A stretch of DNA of 64,000 nt, from positions 186,001-250,000 of the forward strand of contig NZ_JALPNU010000003.1 in NCBI RefSeq assembly GCF_030851345.1. The letters are read 5' to 3'. Each line of letters starts with the position of its first letter. Position 1 is the first letter of the stretch. A program made the translations under genes and the position numbers. The notes under the pieces are model-generated. The model had not been told where the DNA came from and did not search any database. It saw only the letters and a program-made list of their open reading frames with translations. This DNA is from Marinifilum sp. D714 (GTDB lineage Bacteria > Bacteroidota > Bacteroidia > Bacteroidales > Marinifilaceae). Positions 55,622-64,000 of the stretch are shown here, in pieces.

Positions 55622-57715
55622 TTAATTTCCTAGCCAATATTTTCTCAAAAACCATTCCAAAATCATTAATATGATAATGAAACTTAATAAATATATTAAA
55701 CTTACTGCATTACCATAATTAGATTCATAAGAAATTGTAGGTTTTATATATTTATCATTCTGAAAGTGAGTTTTTATCTTTTTAGAATCAAAACTACCAA
55801 AGTAGATTCCATTCGTACTTTCTGAAATTTGTTTTAATGTTATAGTTTCCGCTTGCAATCGTTTCGATTCAATAGTATTGGAGCGAACTATAAATTCACC
55901 GGAACGCACCAAATTCTTAGATAATCCAACTGTCTGAACTTTATAATTATATCTTCCATTTTTTAAACTATTGATTGTTAAATCATAGTCATTTTCCTTT
56001 CTTGAGAACTGATAATTATAGGTCTTCCCATCTTCATTAGTTAATACAAATTGAAGGTCTAATTTGTTTATTAATTCATAACTGTCATTATACAATTCGG
56101 CTTGAATTTTTACTTGATTTCCTTCTGCATAGTCTTTATCATGCCTAATAATCAACTGATCTTTCTTCACTTTTAAAGCCAAATACTGGATAGTTCTATT
56201 GACAAAATCGTTAAAATGATTATTCGAGTCAAACAATTGAAATTCATTCAATTTCCAACGCCACATTCCTTCTCCAAATATCCAACCCATTTTTCGATCT
56301 TGCACAGAGCCAAAAGCAATTAATGGATATTGCGTATCTACTCCTTTTATTTTCTGATAAGCTAATATTTGAGATTCATTGTTCAATTTAATATCACCAA
56401 AAGGAGTTCGAATCGGAGGTAATTTTTCAAATACATTCTTTTCTTTTGATTGCAGATTAAATAAAGAAAAATTCTGATTCCCCATATAAACAGCATCCTG
56501 ATAATACTCATTTTCGCTATTTAAACGAACTCCCAGATTTAAAGAATTCAATGAATTTAAATCTGAACTTGCTCCCACAACAATTAATGTAGGAATTTTA
56601 GCCAATTCAATTTGTTTGAACAAATCCTGATAATTCTTTCTTTTGGATGGTATTTGGTACAATACAATCAAATTGGTTTCTTCAAAACTTACTTGTTTCT
56701 GACTTAGATTAAGCAATTCACAGTCGAAATTAAAATTCTCCAAAATTGCTGATTTAATGGCTGCAATATCTGGATGATATTGATCGAAAGCAATCACAAT
56801 TTTTCTTTTGGAATCCAGAACATCAACAACAAAATCCGCAGTATTATTTTTTAAAGTATATTCAGGGAAAGCAGAACTAACTTTTACACTATATCTTTGT
56901 AAACCTTTTTGCTCGGCATCTAACAAATAATCTTTTTCAAGATAAAAGTTTTCTCCCGCTACATTTATTTCATCTTGCAATAAGAGCTTAGTCTTATTTC
57001 TTATCTCGACAAATAGTTTTTTATTTTTAAAGTTTAAAGCCTTAATTCCTACTTTTACTGGTAGTTTGGTATTTGTAAAACCAATTCGATTAGATTTTAT
57101 AGAGTAAATCGACACATCATTAATTTCCAATGTATCTCCAAGCTGAATCGTATGAATTGGCATACCAATATCAGAGCTTAAATAACGAGGATTTGCACCT
57201 GAATTGTATAATCCATCACTAGCCAAAAGCATTTGAACATTTCCCACACTTCCATAATTGTCTTTTACAAACTGAAATAAGGAAGAATAATCGGTTGAAG
57301 GTTCATTAAAATCCAATTCTGATAAAGCCGAAACCTTTTCACCAAAACTTAAAGATCTTACCTCATAATCATCTTGTAATGAAGCTATCAGTTCATGAAG
57401 ATCTTTATGGTATTGATTTAAATAATAAGATGAGTCCTGTCCCAATTTCAAGGACATTGAATTATCCTGGGCAACAATTAATACTGGTTTATTTTTAATT
57501 CTCTTTTGGTACTTAATCCTTGGTCCTATTAATAAAAACAACAATAAAAAAACAACAAAAAAACGTAAACCAGCAAGCGTTGTAGTTTTCCAAACAGCTA
57601 TTTCTTTTATTAAGATTTGTTTGTAAAAATATAAGCGATATACAATTGCTATCGAAAGCAAAAATATCGGTAATATCCACCACAATGAGTATTCGGTAAC
57701 CAGAGAAATATCCAA
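55622..57715 (-). CDS. BatA-like membrane protein with VWA-type domain
   Basis: A 697-residue protein with two N-terminal membrane helices (about 11-30 and 48-65), a VWA-type domain with the MIDAS motif DNSMS and ASDGLYNSG, an extended beta-rich periplasmic part, and a C-terminal membrane helix (SLIYLLSFIIILMILEWF). This is the usual layout of BatA/BatB-related or CglB-like proteins of Bacteroidota. The partner genes moxR and batB-E are not adjacent. A TACATTTG box (57743-57736, minus) lies 20 bp upstream. It may respond to envelope stress, but that is inference. Confidence 0.8.
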   Translation of the reverse strand: MDISLVTEYSLWWILPIFLLSIAIVYRLYFYKQILIKEIAVWKTTTLAGLRFFVVFLLLFLLIGPRIKYQKRIKNKPVLIVAQDNSMSLKLGQDSSYYLNQYHKDLHELIASLQDDYEVRSLSFGEKVSALSELDFNEPSTDYSSLFQFVKDNYGSVGNVQMLLASDGLYNSGANPRYLSSDIGMPIHTIQLGDTLEINDVSIYSIKSNRIGFTNTKLPVKVGIKALNFKNKKLFVEIRNKTKLLLQDEINVAGENFYLEKDYLLDAEQKGLQRYSVKVSSAFPEYTLKNNTADFVVDVLDSKRKIVIAFDQYHPDIAAIKSAILENFNFDCELLNLSQKQVSFEETNLIVLYQIPSKRKNYQDLFKQIELAKIPTLIVVGASSDLNSLNSLNLGVRLNSENEYYQDAVYMGNQNFSLFNLQSKEKNVFEKLPPIRTPFGDIKLNNESQILAYQKIKGVDTQYPLIAFGSVQDRKMGWIFGEGMWRWKLNEFQLFDSNNHFNDFVNRTIQYLALKVKKDQLIIRHDKDYAEGNQVKIQAELYNDSYELINKLDLQFVLTNEDGKTYNYQFSRKENDYDLTINSLKNGRYNYKVQTVGLSKNLVRSGEFIVRSNTIESKRLQAETITLKQISESTNGIYFGSFDSKKIKTHFQNDKYIKPTISYESNYGNAVSLIYLLSFIIILMILEWFLRKYWLGN

Positions 57716-57773
57716 CTTTATTCTTTTTTATGTAGCAAATGTAATAAACTATTCTATATGTACCGTATTAACT

Positions 57774-58256
57774 CTATTGTTCACTTACATTTTGCTTTTG
57801 TAAACTCTTGTGAATTTTATTTACCTGCTTCAAAGCAGCAGAACCATACCAAGGATGTAGTTCCATTACCAACCTACCTGCTTTTATTGCCGGATCCGTC
57901 TCAGTTAAAGCCTTGGCTTCTTCAATGCTTTCAACATTAAAAATATAAATCCCCCTAATTTCACCATCATCAAAAAATGGACCAGCCAAAACCAACTTAC
58001 CTTCTTCTGCCAATCTTTCAATATTTTCTAAATGAGCTTTCTGTAGTTTGGCAGCTGTAATAGAATCTTGACTGCGAACGGGACCTCGCTTTAAAAATGC
58101 CATAACATACTTACTCATACCATACTGATCAGCTTTCAATTTAGTTGCTAATTCAGCATTGTATCCGTTTTTTACTTTATTCTCATTTGGTTGGTTAGAT
58201 GAACACGACAAAAAGATACCAAAGGCAGCAAACAGCCCATATTTTATGAGTTTCAT
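57774..58256 (-). CDS. YciI-domain lipoprotein
   Basis: A 160-residue lipoprotein with lipobox FLSC. The YCII-related domain (about residues 48-145) has the pattern KYVMAFLKRGP, HLENIERLAEEGKLVLAGPFFDDGEIRGIYIF and EAKALTETDPAIKAGRLVMELHPWYG, where the His and Asp residues form the expected active-site pocket. The exported form of this usually cytoplasmic domain occurs in Bacteroidota. The enzyme activity is unknown. It lies 58 bp upstream of the VWA gene and may or may not share its transcript. Confidence 0.87.
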   Translation of the reverse strand: MKLIKYGLFAAFGIFLSCSSNQPNENKVKNGYNAELATKLKADQYGMSKYVMAFLKRGPVRSQDSITAAKLQKAHLENIERLAEEGKLVLAGPFFDDGEIRGIYIFNVESIEEAKALTETDPAIKAGRLVMELHPWYGSAALKQVNKIHKSLQKQNVSEQ

Positions 58257-58423
58257 AGCTATTATTTTATTCTGATTGATTCTAAAAAAGCAAGATAATT
58301 AAACTTTTAAACTTCTTTAACACTTTTTCGCAGTGCTTAACCGTTTTTGAGCCTACATTTGTAATATAACAAAACAGAAAAGTGGTTTTTTCATAGAGTT
58401 ATAGGGTTATAAAGTGAATATAG

Positions 58424-58454
58424 AAAAGTCGGGGTGGTTCCCGACTTTTTTGTT
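58424..58454. terminator. Terminator of the EamA gene, with T runs on both sides
   Basis: AAAAGTCGGG (58424-58433) and CCCGACTTTT (58440-58449) with a 6-nt loop. It follows the EamA gene stop (58456) on the minus strand. The stronger T run is on the plus strand, where it could end a transcript from upstream. Confidence 0.8.
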
Positions 58455-58455
58455 T

Positions 58456-59343
58456 CTAGTAATTTCCTATCCTTAGAAGAGCTTTTACATCTTTCCCCTT
58501 CAATTCGGCAAAAAGAATTCCAATAAATATTAATAATCCACCAAATATGGTTTCTTCTGTAAGCGCCTCATTTAAATAGAAGTAAGCAGTAATTGCAGCA
58601 AACAAAGGCTCAAAAGAGAAAATGATAGAAGTTGTAATTTCAGAGATATACTTCTGATAATAATTCTGAACCGTATACATATAAGCAGTAGCAAACAAGG
58701 CCGTAAACAAAATAGCCTGCCACAATTTATATTGCATTGGGATATACAAATCGCCATTGATTCCAGCATGGGTCGTACAGATCACCCCTACCAACAGAAA
58801 CTGAGTAACCGATAGTAATATGCCATCACACTTTTTACTAATGTTTCCAACCATGATAATATAAATTGCAAACAGAATGGCCGATAGAAATACCCAGGTA
58901 TCACCAATATTTAAATCCAAACTACTGCTTAAGGTTAGCATGGCCAAACCCATTGTTGCCATCAGAACCGCAATAAAAATATTACTGGATGGTAATTTTC
59001 GCTGAATGATTGAGAGAATTACAGGAACAAATACCACCGAAAGCCCAGTTATGAAACCTCCTTTTGATGCGCTGGTATACTGTAAACCGATAGTTTGTGC
59101 CAGAAAACTAGATAGCAATGGCAAAGACATTAATGCTCCATACTTTAATGTTGTTCTATCCAATCTCTTAATCCTTTTAATAAAGATCAAAGCCAGAACA
59201 AATCCTGCCAACAAAAATCGATATCCCAAAAACCCCGCTACACTCATTAATGACACAGCATCCTTAATGAAAACAAAGGTCATTCCCCAGAAAATGGTTC
59301 CCAAAAGAAGTAGACCAATTGCTTTAAATCTTAAGCTCATCAC
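58456..59343 (-). CDS. EamA/DMT-superfamily transporter
   Basis: A 295-residue inner-membrane protein with ten hydrophobic helices as two five-helix EamA repeats (about 1-140 and 150-285). Typical motifs are GTIFWGMTFVFIKDA in helix 1 and SIIFSFEPLFAAITAYFYLNEAL in the ninth helix area. Such proteins export amino acids or other small metabolites. The substrate cannot be told. It stands alone. Confidence 0.9.
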   Translation of the reverse strand: MMSLRFKAIGLLLLGTIFWGMTFVFIKDAVSLMSVAGFLGYRFLLAGFVLALIFIKRIKRLDRTTLKYGALMSLPLLSSFLAQTIGLQYTSASKGGFITGLSVVFVPVILSIIQRKLPSSNIFIAVLMATMGLAMLTLSSSLDLNIGDTWVFLSAILFAIYIIMVGNISKKCDGILLSVTQFLLVGVICTTHAGINGDLYIPMQYKLWQAILFTALFATAYMYTVQNYYQKYISEITTSIIFSFEPLFAAITAYFYLNEALTEETIFGGLLIFIGILFAELKGKDVKALLRIGNY

Positions 59344-59769
59344 AAATAGATTTTAAAATTACTACTCAAATTAGCTTCCATTGAAGTGAAACTCCGATAC
59401 GAGATCCAGTATCTCTTCCAGATAGAAATCGGCAAATACTCAAATACTTTTTTGAAGTAATCGTACCAATACAACTTCACAAATCAATGATTCAACAATG
59501 AAGCTATGGTACACAGAGAAGGTCTGTGATGAGCAAAGGTGATATTCAAAATCTTCCATAGCAGGAATATCACCCGATAGTAACACTCAATCTGCTGCGA
59601 ATATATGCTTTTTATTAAGAGAGACAAAAACATTTCTCTATAAGGTAAATTTCCCAAATAGAATCGATTTCTTTCAAGAAATTACAAACGGTCTTAATCT
59701 AAAAACGAAAAACTTTTTATTTATTAATTTTTAAAGCGTTTGGGCATTAAAAAAACTGTTTTTTTTCGC
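59344..59769. other. Non-coding stretch with one long hairpin
   Basis: About 425 bp. A perfect 10-bp inverted repeat, GGTGATATTC (59538-59547) and GAATATCACC (59575-59584), encloses a 27-nt loop. The T- and A-rich tract near 59,735-59,775 may hold the terminator of the Cys-cluster gene. No gene seen. Confidence 0.5.
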
Positions 59770-60564
59770 TTATATATCGAACCCGGGGCGCACAAAGTTT
59801 CTTGCCTCTGGAAATACTTCCTCTACCAAGGTTCTTAAACCCGAAAGAAGAAGTAATATTGGCAACATTCTATCTTCTGCTCCTTGAAATTGGTGCATGT
59901 AACTTGTCCATGCATCAATTGAATTGTCTATTGAAATCAGAGCTACTTTTGCTGATGCCACGCTGTCGTGAGCATAAAAATCGTTGCCAGTTTCTTCAGT
60001 ATTCGCTTTACTCCGTAATGCTCTAAAAAGTTTACTTGGGATGATAAACTGAAACCAACGAATAATTTCAGATTTATCGAAAACAAGTAACTCCGCATCA
60101 TTCATCTCCTCTTCTTCCTTAAAATCAAAAATTTCCTTTAAAGAGTGAGATCCTACGTATAAAAGTGACTCAAAATCAGCAAACCAGGCATCTACCAGTT
60201 CCGAATATTTATCAGCCTGAAGCATCAATTGGCTTTTAAAAATTAGCTCATCTTTTTTTTCTTCCTCTTCGGCATCAAAATTCGCTGATTGTTGTGGCAA
60301 CTCCATACCTAAATCTTTTGCCGCCTGATTCAACAATTCCATACTCAACTGAAACATCTCATCCAAATTCTCCATTGCAGATGAAGCTTCTGCTTCTGTA
60401 TCATGTTCCGTTGATTTTAAGTCAGGCACCCCTTCTTCCATCATCTTAAAATTAAGACAGTTGGAAGTAAATTTACAACGCTCACACCATCCATCACAGT
60501 AATTGTAAATTCCGGGAATAAGGTTAGGATTCTGTATTAGTGCAAAGAGTAAATCTTTATTCAT
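59770..60564 (-). CDS. Conserved protein of unknown function with N-terminal cysteine cluster
   Basis: A 264-residue soluble protein that I do not recognise. Residues 22-36 (NYCDGWCERCKFTSNC) hold four closely spaced cysteines that could bind zinc or an iron-sulphur cluster. Residues about 45-110 are acidic and probably disordered or coiled. The rest is helical, with EIIRWFQFIIPSKLFRALRSK and DRMLPILLLLSGLRTLVEEVFPEA as the most marked segments. A minus-strand TATTTTTG box (60636-60629) lies upstream without a good partner. It stands alone next to a divergent symporter gene. Confidence 0.7.
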   Translation of the reverse strand: MNKDLLFALIQNPNLIPGIYNYCDGWCERCKFTSNCLNFKMMEEGVPDLKSTEHDTEAEASSAMENLDEMFQLSMELLNQAAKDLGMELPQQSANFDAEEEEKKDELIFKSQLMLQADKYSELVDAWFADFESLLYVGSHSLKEIFDFKEEEEMNDAELLVFDKSEIIRWFQFIIPSKLFRALRSKANTEETGNDFYAHDSVASAKVALISIDNSIDAWTSYMHQFQGAEDRMLPILLLLSGLRTLVEEVFPEARNFVRPGFDI

Positions 60565-60774
60565 TGAGTATAGTGATCTTAAGTAATAGCATAATAATCA
60601 GAAACAATACAGTTTACATATTTTTTATCAAAAATAATTGACATTCTTAATTCAATAGTTTATGTTATAAAAAGTATTGATTCAATTAAATTTTTGCATA
60701 GGCGTAAGCCTGGCTTCTTTTTCTTACAAAATCTATTGTACTAAATATTGTTCATTTTGTTGCATAAAAATCCA

Positions 60775-62079
60775 ATGTTTTTAAAAAATAAAAATAGGGG
60801 CTCAAATTCAGGCAATGCTAATACTCTTCTAGTAAGCATTATGATTGCCATTTTTTTGGGTTTTTTTGTGGGTGGAATATTTCCAGAAATGGCTTTAAAA
60901 TTCTCGATATTTGGCGAAATCTTCTTGAATATTCTGATGATGCTGGTGGTTCCCATGGTAATACTCTCCATGCTGGTTGGCATTTCAAAATTAGACAATC
61001 TTCGTAGTTTGGGAAAAATTGGCAGTAAAACTATGGTTTATTATCTCTCTACAACGGCAATATCAGTATGCTTGGGAATTGTTTTGGTTAATTTAATTCA
61101 ACCGGGAAATGGATTAAATATTCCGTTGCCTGATGATTCCAATCAATACATATCAAAAAGCACGGCAATTTCTGAAACATTAAAGCAGCTAATCGTTGGA
61201 AATCCAGAACAAGAACAGCAAGGATTAATTGCATACAATTTATTTCTTGCCATGGCAAAAATGGACATTTTGCCTCTAATCGTCTTCTCTTTGTTTTTTG
61301 GCGCAGCTTTATCTTCTCTCGGAAAAAAGGCAAAGAAAACCATTCAGTTCCTTTCCGTTTTAAACGATGGAATCATGCAATTGGTAAATTGGGTAATGTA
61401 TATAGCTCCTTTGGGTATTTTTGGATTAATTACTGCTCGAATTGGAAAAGCTGGTGGTTATGAAGGCTTTCTTCCCGAATTGATATCCCTTGGTAAATTT
61501 AGTCTTACTGTACTTTTAGGATTATCTATTCATGCATTACTTGTTTTGTGTTTACTCTTGAAATTTATTGGAAAAAGAAATCCCATAAGTTTTGCAAAAG
61601 GAGTTGCTACTGCACTAATGAATGCCTTCTCAACCGCATCAAGTACTGCCACACTCCCCCTTACACTTCAAGGTGTACAGCAACAAAATAAAATATCAAA
61701 AAAGATAAGTAATTTTGTTCTTCCTTTAGGTGCAACCATAAATATGGATGGAACTGCCATTTACGAGGCTGTTGCTGCAATATTTATCGCACAGTTATAT
61801 GGAATGGAATTAAGCTTTGCACAACAAGCCGTAATTTTTCTAACTGCCACACTTGCTGCCATTGGTGCTGCTGGTATACCCGAAGCTGGATTGGTGACTA
61901 TGGTAATTGTTTTAAAAGCAGTTCATCTTCCTATTGAAGGAATTGGACTTATTTTAACCATCGATTGGTTATTGGATAGGTTCAGAACTACAGTAAATGT
62001 TTGGGGAGATAGTGTCGGTGCTGCAATCATAGAAAGGTACGAAAACATAGAAACCACCTCTGAAGAGATGGTTTCTTAA
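60775..62079 (+). CDS. Dicarboxylate/amino-acid:cation symporter (DAACS, GltP/GltT type)
   Basis: The ATG at 60775 gives MFLKNKNRGSNSGNANTL and 434 residues; the frame can be extended to a TTG at 60748, which is less likely. It has eight membrane helices and two re-entrant loops. The family motifs are the serine-rich STASSTATLPLTLQ, NMDGTAIYEAVAAIF and GIPEAG in the second loop, and the terminal DRFRTTVNVWGDSVGA. These proteins take up glutamate, aspartate or C4-dicarboxylates with H+ or Na+. Substrate choice cannot be fixed from sequence. It is convergent with dapA. Confidence 0.94.
   Translation: MFLKNKNRGSNSGNANTLLVSIMIAIFLGFFVGGIFPEMALKFSIFGEIFLNILMMLVVPMVILSMLVGISKLDNLRSLGKIGSKTMVYYLSTTAISVCLGIVLVNLIQPGNGLNIPLPDDSNQYISKSTAISETLKQLIVGNPEQEQQGLIAYNLFLAMAKMDILPLIVFSLFFGAALSSLGKKAKKTIQFLSVLNDGIMQLVNWVMYIAPLGIFGLITARIGKAGGYEGFLPELISLGKFSLTVLLGLSIHALLVLCLLLKFIGKRNPISFAKGVATALMNAFSTASSTATLPLTLQGVQQQNKISKKISNFVLPLGATINMDGTAIYEAVAAIFIAQLYGMELSFAQQAVIFLTATLAAIGAAGIPEAGLVTMVIVLKAVHLPIEGIGLILTIDWLLDRFRTTVNVWGDSVGAAIIERYENIETTSEEMVS
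62050..62075 (+). terminator. Hairpin overlapping the end of the symporter gene
   Basis: GAAACCACCTC (62050-62060) and GAGATGGTTTC (62065-62075) form an 11-bp stem with one mismatch and a 4-nt loop, followed by TTAAGATTATTATTT. The stem codes for the last residues of the protein. Tentative. Confidence 0.45.
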
Positions 62080-62119
62080 GATTATTATTTCAGGGGGGGA
62101 AATATAATCAATGAATTAC

Positions 62120-63040
62120 TTACAATTCTTCAATTTCTGACATATAAGTGTTTGTTTGTACCAATAATTTTTGCAATTCAACCATCAATTTGGTTTTATT
62201 CTCATCTTCCATTCTGCACATTGGTGAACGGAATTTTTCCTGTACTTTTCCCATCAAGCTTAAACCTGTTTTTACAGGTATGGGATTAGATTCAATAAAA
62301 CAAAGCTGAATAATATTTAGATATTTAAAATGCAATTCACGTGCAGTAATTAAATCGCCTGCTAAAGCCGCTTGTATTAAGTCGTGAAACTCTTTTGGAA
62401 ATAAGTTTGCAACAACCGAAATTACACCGTCAGCCCCAAGGCAAACTGCAGGAAAAGCAAGAGCATCATCTCCTGAAAATACCATGAATCCTTCAGGTTT
62501 ATCACGTAAAATACAAGCCATTTGCTCTAAGTTTCCTGATGCTTCTTTAATACCTGCAATATTTTCAATCTCATTTGCTAACTCAACTACCAAATCAGCT
62601 GGGATATTAGAAGCTGTTCTTCCTGGAACATTATACATGATTACAGGAATCGATATTGCATTGGCAACATGAGTAAAATAGTCTTTAAGGCCTTTTCTGG
62701 TAGGCTTGTTGTAATAAGGAGAAACAACCAATACAGCATCTGCTCCCAAAGATTCTGCCATTTGAGAATTTGCTACAGCTGTAATTGTAGAATTAGATCC
62801 TGTCCCTGCTATAACAGGGATGCGTTTATTCACCTTATCAATAACGAATTTGATAACCTCAGAATATTCTTCTTTAGACAATGTTGCCGCTTCACCTGTG
62901 GTTCCACAAACTACGATTCCATCTGATTGATTTTCGATATGAAATTCAATCAAATCATCTAAAGCTCTGTAATCAACACTTTCATCTTCGTTAAAAGGTG
63001 TTACAATCGCTACAATTGATCCTTGCCAATTCATTCTCAT
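62120..63040 (-). CDS. dapA: 4-hydroxy-tetrahydrodipicolinate synthase
   Basis: A 306-residue TIM-barrel enzyme that condenses pyruvate with aspartate semialdehyde in lysine and diaminopimelate synthesis. The Schiff-base lysine is Lys165 in AGIKEASG. Tyr136 in YNVPGR, the GTTGEAATL motif (residues 46-54) and the PYYNKPT segment complete the active site. Length and order are normal. The start MRMNW has a second Met at residue 3. A TATATTTG box (63214-63207, minus) lies about 165 bp upstream. It is transcribed divergently from an ACT-like protein gene. Confidence 0.95.
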   Translation of the reverse strand: MRMNWQGSIVAIVTPFNEDESVDYRALDDLIEFHIENQSDGIVVCGTTGEAATLSKEEYSEVIKFVIDKVNKRIPVIAGTGSNSTITAVANSQMAESLGADAVLVVSPYYNKPTRKGLKDYFTHVANAISIPVIMYNVPGRTASNIPADLVVELANEIENIAGIKEASGNLEQMACILRDKPEGFMVFSGDDALAFPAVCLGADGVISVVANLFPKEFHDLIQAALAGDLITARELHFKYLNIIQLCFIESNPIPVKTGLSLMGKVQEKFRSPMCRMEDENKTKLMVELQKLLVQTNTYMSEIEEL

Positions 63041-63321
63041 TTTTACTTTTTTATTCTTTTATACAGTTAAAAGAGCATTAAAAATAATCCCGATAAACTT
63101 CTGAAATCAGATATCTAAAATCATAATCCTCGCTCAGAAGATTACCAGTATTATTCTCCTTGATTAAAATCCTACTTGGTTAATGTAGGGTTGTGGTTTA
63201 CGTGGGCAAATATAGATGCAGTAAATAAATCAATAAAATTTTTAGAAAATTTATTCAAAAATTCTACATTTTGTGATAATTTCAACATCTTTGTGATGAA
63301 ATTCAACAAATATCAAGAAAC

Positions 63322-63981
63322 ATGATAACAATTCCACAAGTTGTAGAGAAAATTGTGAGTACTCAGCCATTTTTGGCAGAGGCATTGGTCGAAGGATTAA
63401 TTAACGTTTCTTCTTTAGCGCGCAAAATACAGAATCAAGTTGAAGATACCGTAAAAAAACCCGTAAAAATAGGGGCAATAATTATGGCTTTAAACAGATT
63501 GGCTCCAAACCTTGAAGTTAAAATCAATCCTGGCCTAAAAGACGTAATAACCAATGTAGGTGATATTATTGTTCGTTCGAATTTGGTTGATTTCACTTAT
63601 AAAAATTCAAATACTTTAATTGAAAAGCACACCGAACTCTTGCGTTCCATTGGTCCAAACCAGGAGTTTTTCTACACCATGGTACAAGGTGTTTTTGAAT
63701 CAAACCTTGTAGTTTCCGGATCCTTACAACAAAAAGTTGAGGAAGCATTTATTGGCGAAGAGCTGGTTGCCAAAAGTGAAAAGCTCTCTTCGGTAACCTT
63801 AAAGCTTCCTGCTACCAATTCTCAGCAATTGGGTTTCTATTATTTTATTCTAAAAAATATTGCCTGGGCAGGGATTAACATCGAAGAGGTAGTTTCTACA
63901 ACCAATGAATTTACCTTAGTTGTAAACGATTCTGATATCGATAAAACATTTTCAGTTCTTAAAAATATGGGGAATAATTAA
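63322..63981 (+). CDS. Conserved protein with C-terminal ACT-like domain
   Basis: A 219-residue soluble protein. The N-terminal part (about 1-75) is helical and could be a winged-helix-like fold (VEKIVSTQPFLAEALVEGLINVSSLARKIQ). The last 75 residues read like an ACT domain (SSVTLKLPATNSQQLGFYYFILKNIAWAGINIEEVVS, then EFTLVV). ACT domains bind amino acids and often control biosynthetic enzymes. It is divergent from dapA with 281 bp between the starts. A regulator of lysine or aspartate-family metabolism is a fair guess but unproven. A perfect palindrome overlaps its stop codon. Confidence 0.72.
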   Translation: MITIPQVVEKIVSTQPFLAEALVEGLINVSSLARKIQNQVEDTVKKPVKIGAIIMALNRLAPNLEVKINPGLKDVITNVGDIIVRSNLVDFTYKNSNTLIEKHTELLRSIGPNQEFFYTMVQGVFESNLVVSGSLQQKVEEAFIGEELVAKSEKLSSVTLKLPATNSQQLGFYYFILKNIAWAGINIEEVVSTTNEFTLVVNDSDIDKTFSVLKNMGNN

Positions 63982-63998
63982 TTATTCCCCTTAATTTT
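63969..63998 (+). terminator. Palindromic terminator overlapping the stop codon
   Basis: GGGGAATAATT (63969-63979) and AATTATTCCCC (63980-63990) form a 22-bp perfect palindrome that contains the TAA stop, followed by TTAATTTT. Confidence 0.8.
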
Positions 63999-64000
63999 GC

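Overview
The window looks like chromosomal DNA of an AT-rich member of the Bacteroidota, probably a facultatively anaerobic marine or sediment relative of Marinifilaceae/Prolixibacteraceae. Support for this: most genes lack clear Shine-Dalgarno sequences, some promoters fit the Bacteroidota pattern (a TTTG-like -33 box and a TAnnTTTG -7 box), lipoproteins carry SCK- or CDD-type ends, and several families are mainly known from this phylum (6-bladed propellers with DUF4369-like domains, BatA-like VWA proteins, DUF6340-like and PF13568-like proteins). The genus is inference. I saw no rRNA, tRNA, CRISPR array, transposase or phage module.

Region 1 (1-13,242, all minus) is a surface-polysaccharide operon. 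Transcription enters at wbpE and runs wbpE-wbpD-wbpB-tviB, a UDP-diacetamido-uronic-acid precursor module, then a Wzx flippase, four GT4 glycosyltransferases around a Wzy-like polymerase, a FemAB/BioF2-like acyltransferase and a deacetylase-like gene cut by the window edge. Upstream on the same strand are an alkaline-phosphatase-superfamily enzyme without the sulfatase CxPSR motif (13,738-14,955) and a beta-helix lipoprotein with an acidic repeat linker (15,193-16,404).

Region 2 (17,092-23,572, plus) is a GbsR/MarR-type regulator followed by a complete tripartite RND efflux operon. Three copies of an inverted repeat of fixed geometry, AGTTC(G/T)-N8-(C/A)GAACT, sit in the two promoter regions and make a convincing candidate operator set.

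Region 3 (23,786-36,686) is a mixed housekeeping and accessory stretch: a Gfo/Idh/MocA oxidoreductase, a secreted oligoendopeptidase F, a small Cys-rich protein, an AraC regulator next to a QorB-type NmrA reductase, a DUF5675-SH3 protein, a thioredoxin-like lipoprotein, a beta-propeller protein, a GIDE-domain membrane protein, an outer-membrane barrel and a ferredoxin-nitroreductase fusion.

Region 4 (36,687-41,302, plus) is the anaerobic pyruvate formate-lyase locus pflB-pflA-focA, with a long structured leader and a hairpin between pflB and pflA. Next come an isolated LbH acetyltransferase and a large sensor histidine kinase that has a solute-binding domain and a lipobox.

Region 5 (45,327-51,671, minus) is a second complete RND pump (tolC-mfp-rnd) followed by two small accessory genes of unknown role. 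Between the kinase and this operon lies a four-unit 23-bp tandem repeat.

Region 6 (51,953-63,981) holds cinA, an M48 protease, a DUF6340-like lipoprotein, a BatA-like VWA protein, a YciI lipoprotein, an EamA transporter, a Cys-cluster protein of unknown function, a dicarboxylate/amino-acid symporter, dapA, and a divergent gene with an ACT-like C-terminus. Many genes end in clear intrinsic hairpins. I found no wholly new system that I can defend. The best leads are the three-site operator, the small-gene cassette attached to the second pump, the dapA-divergent ACT protein and the structured pflB leader.
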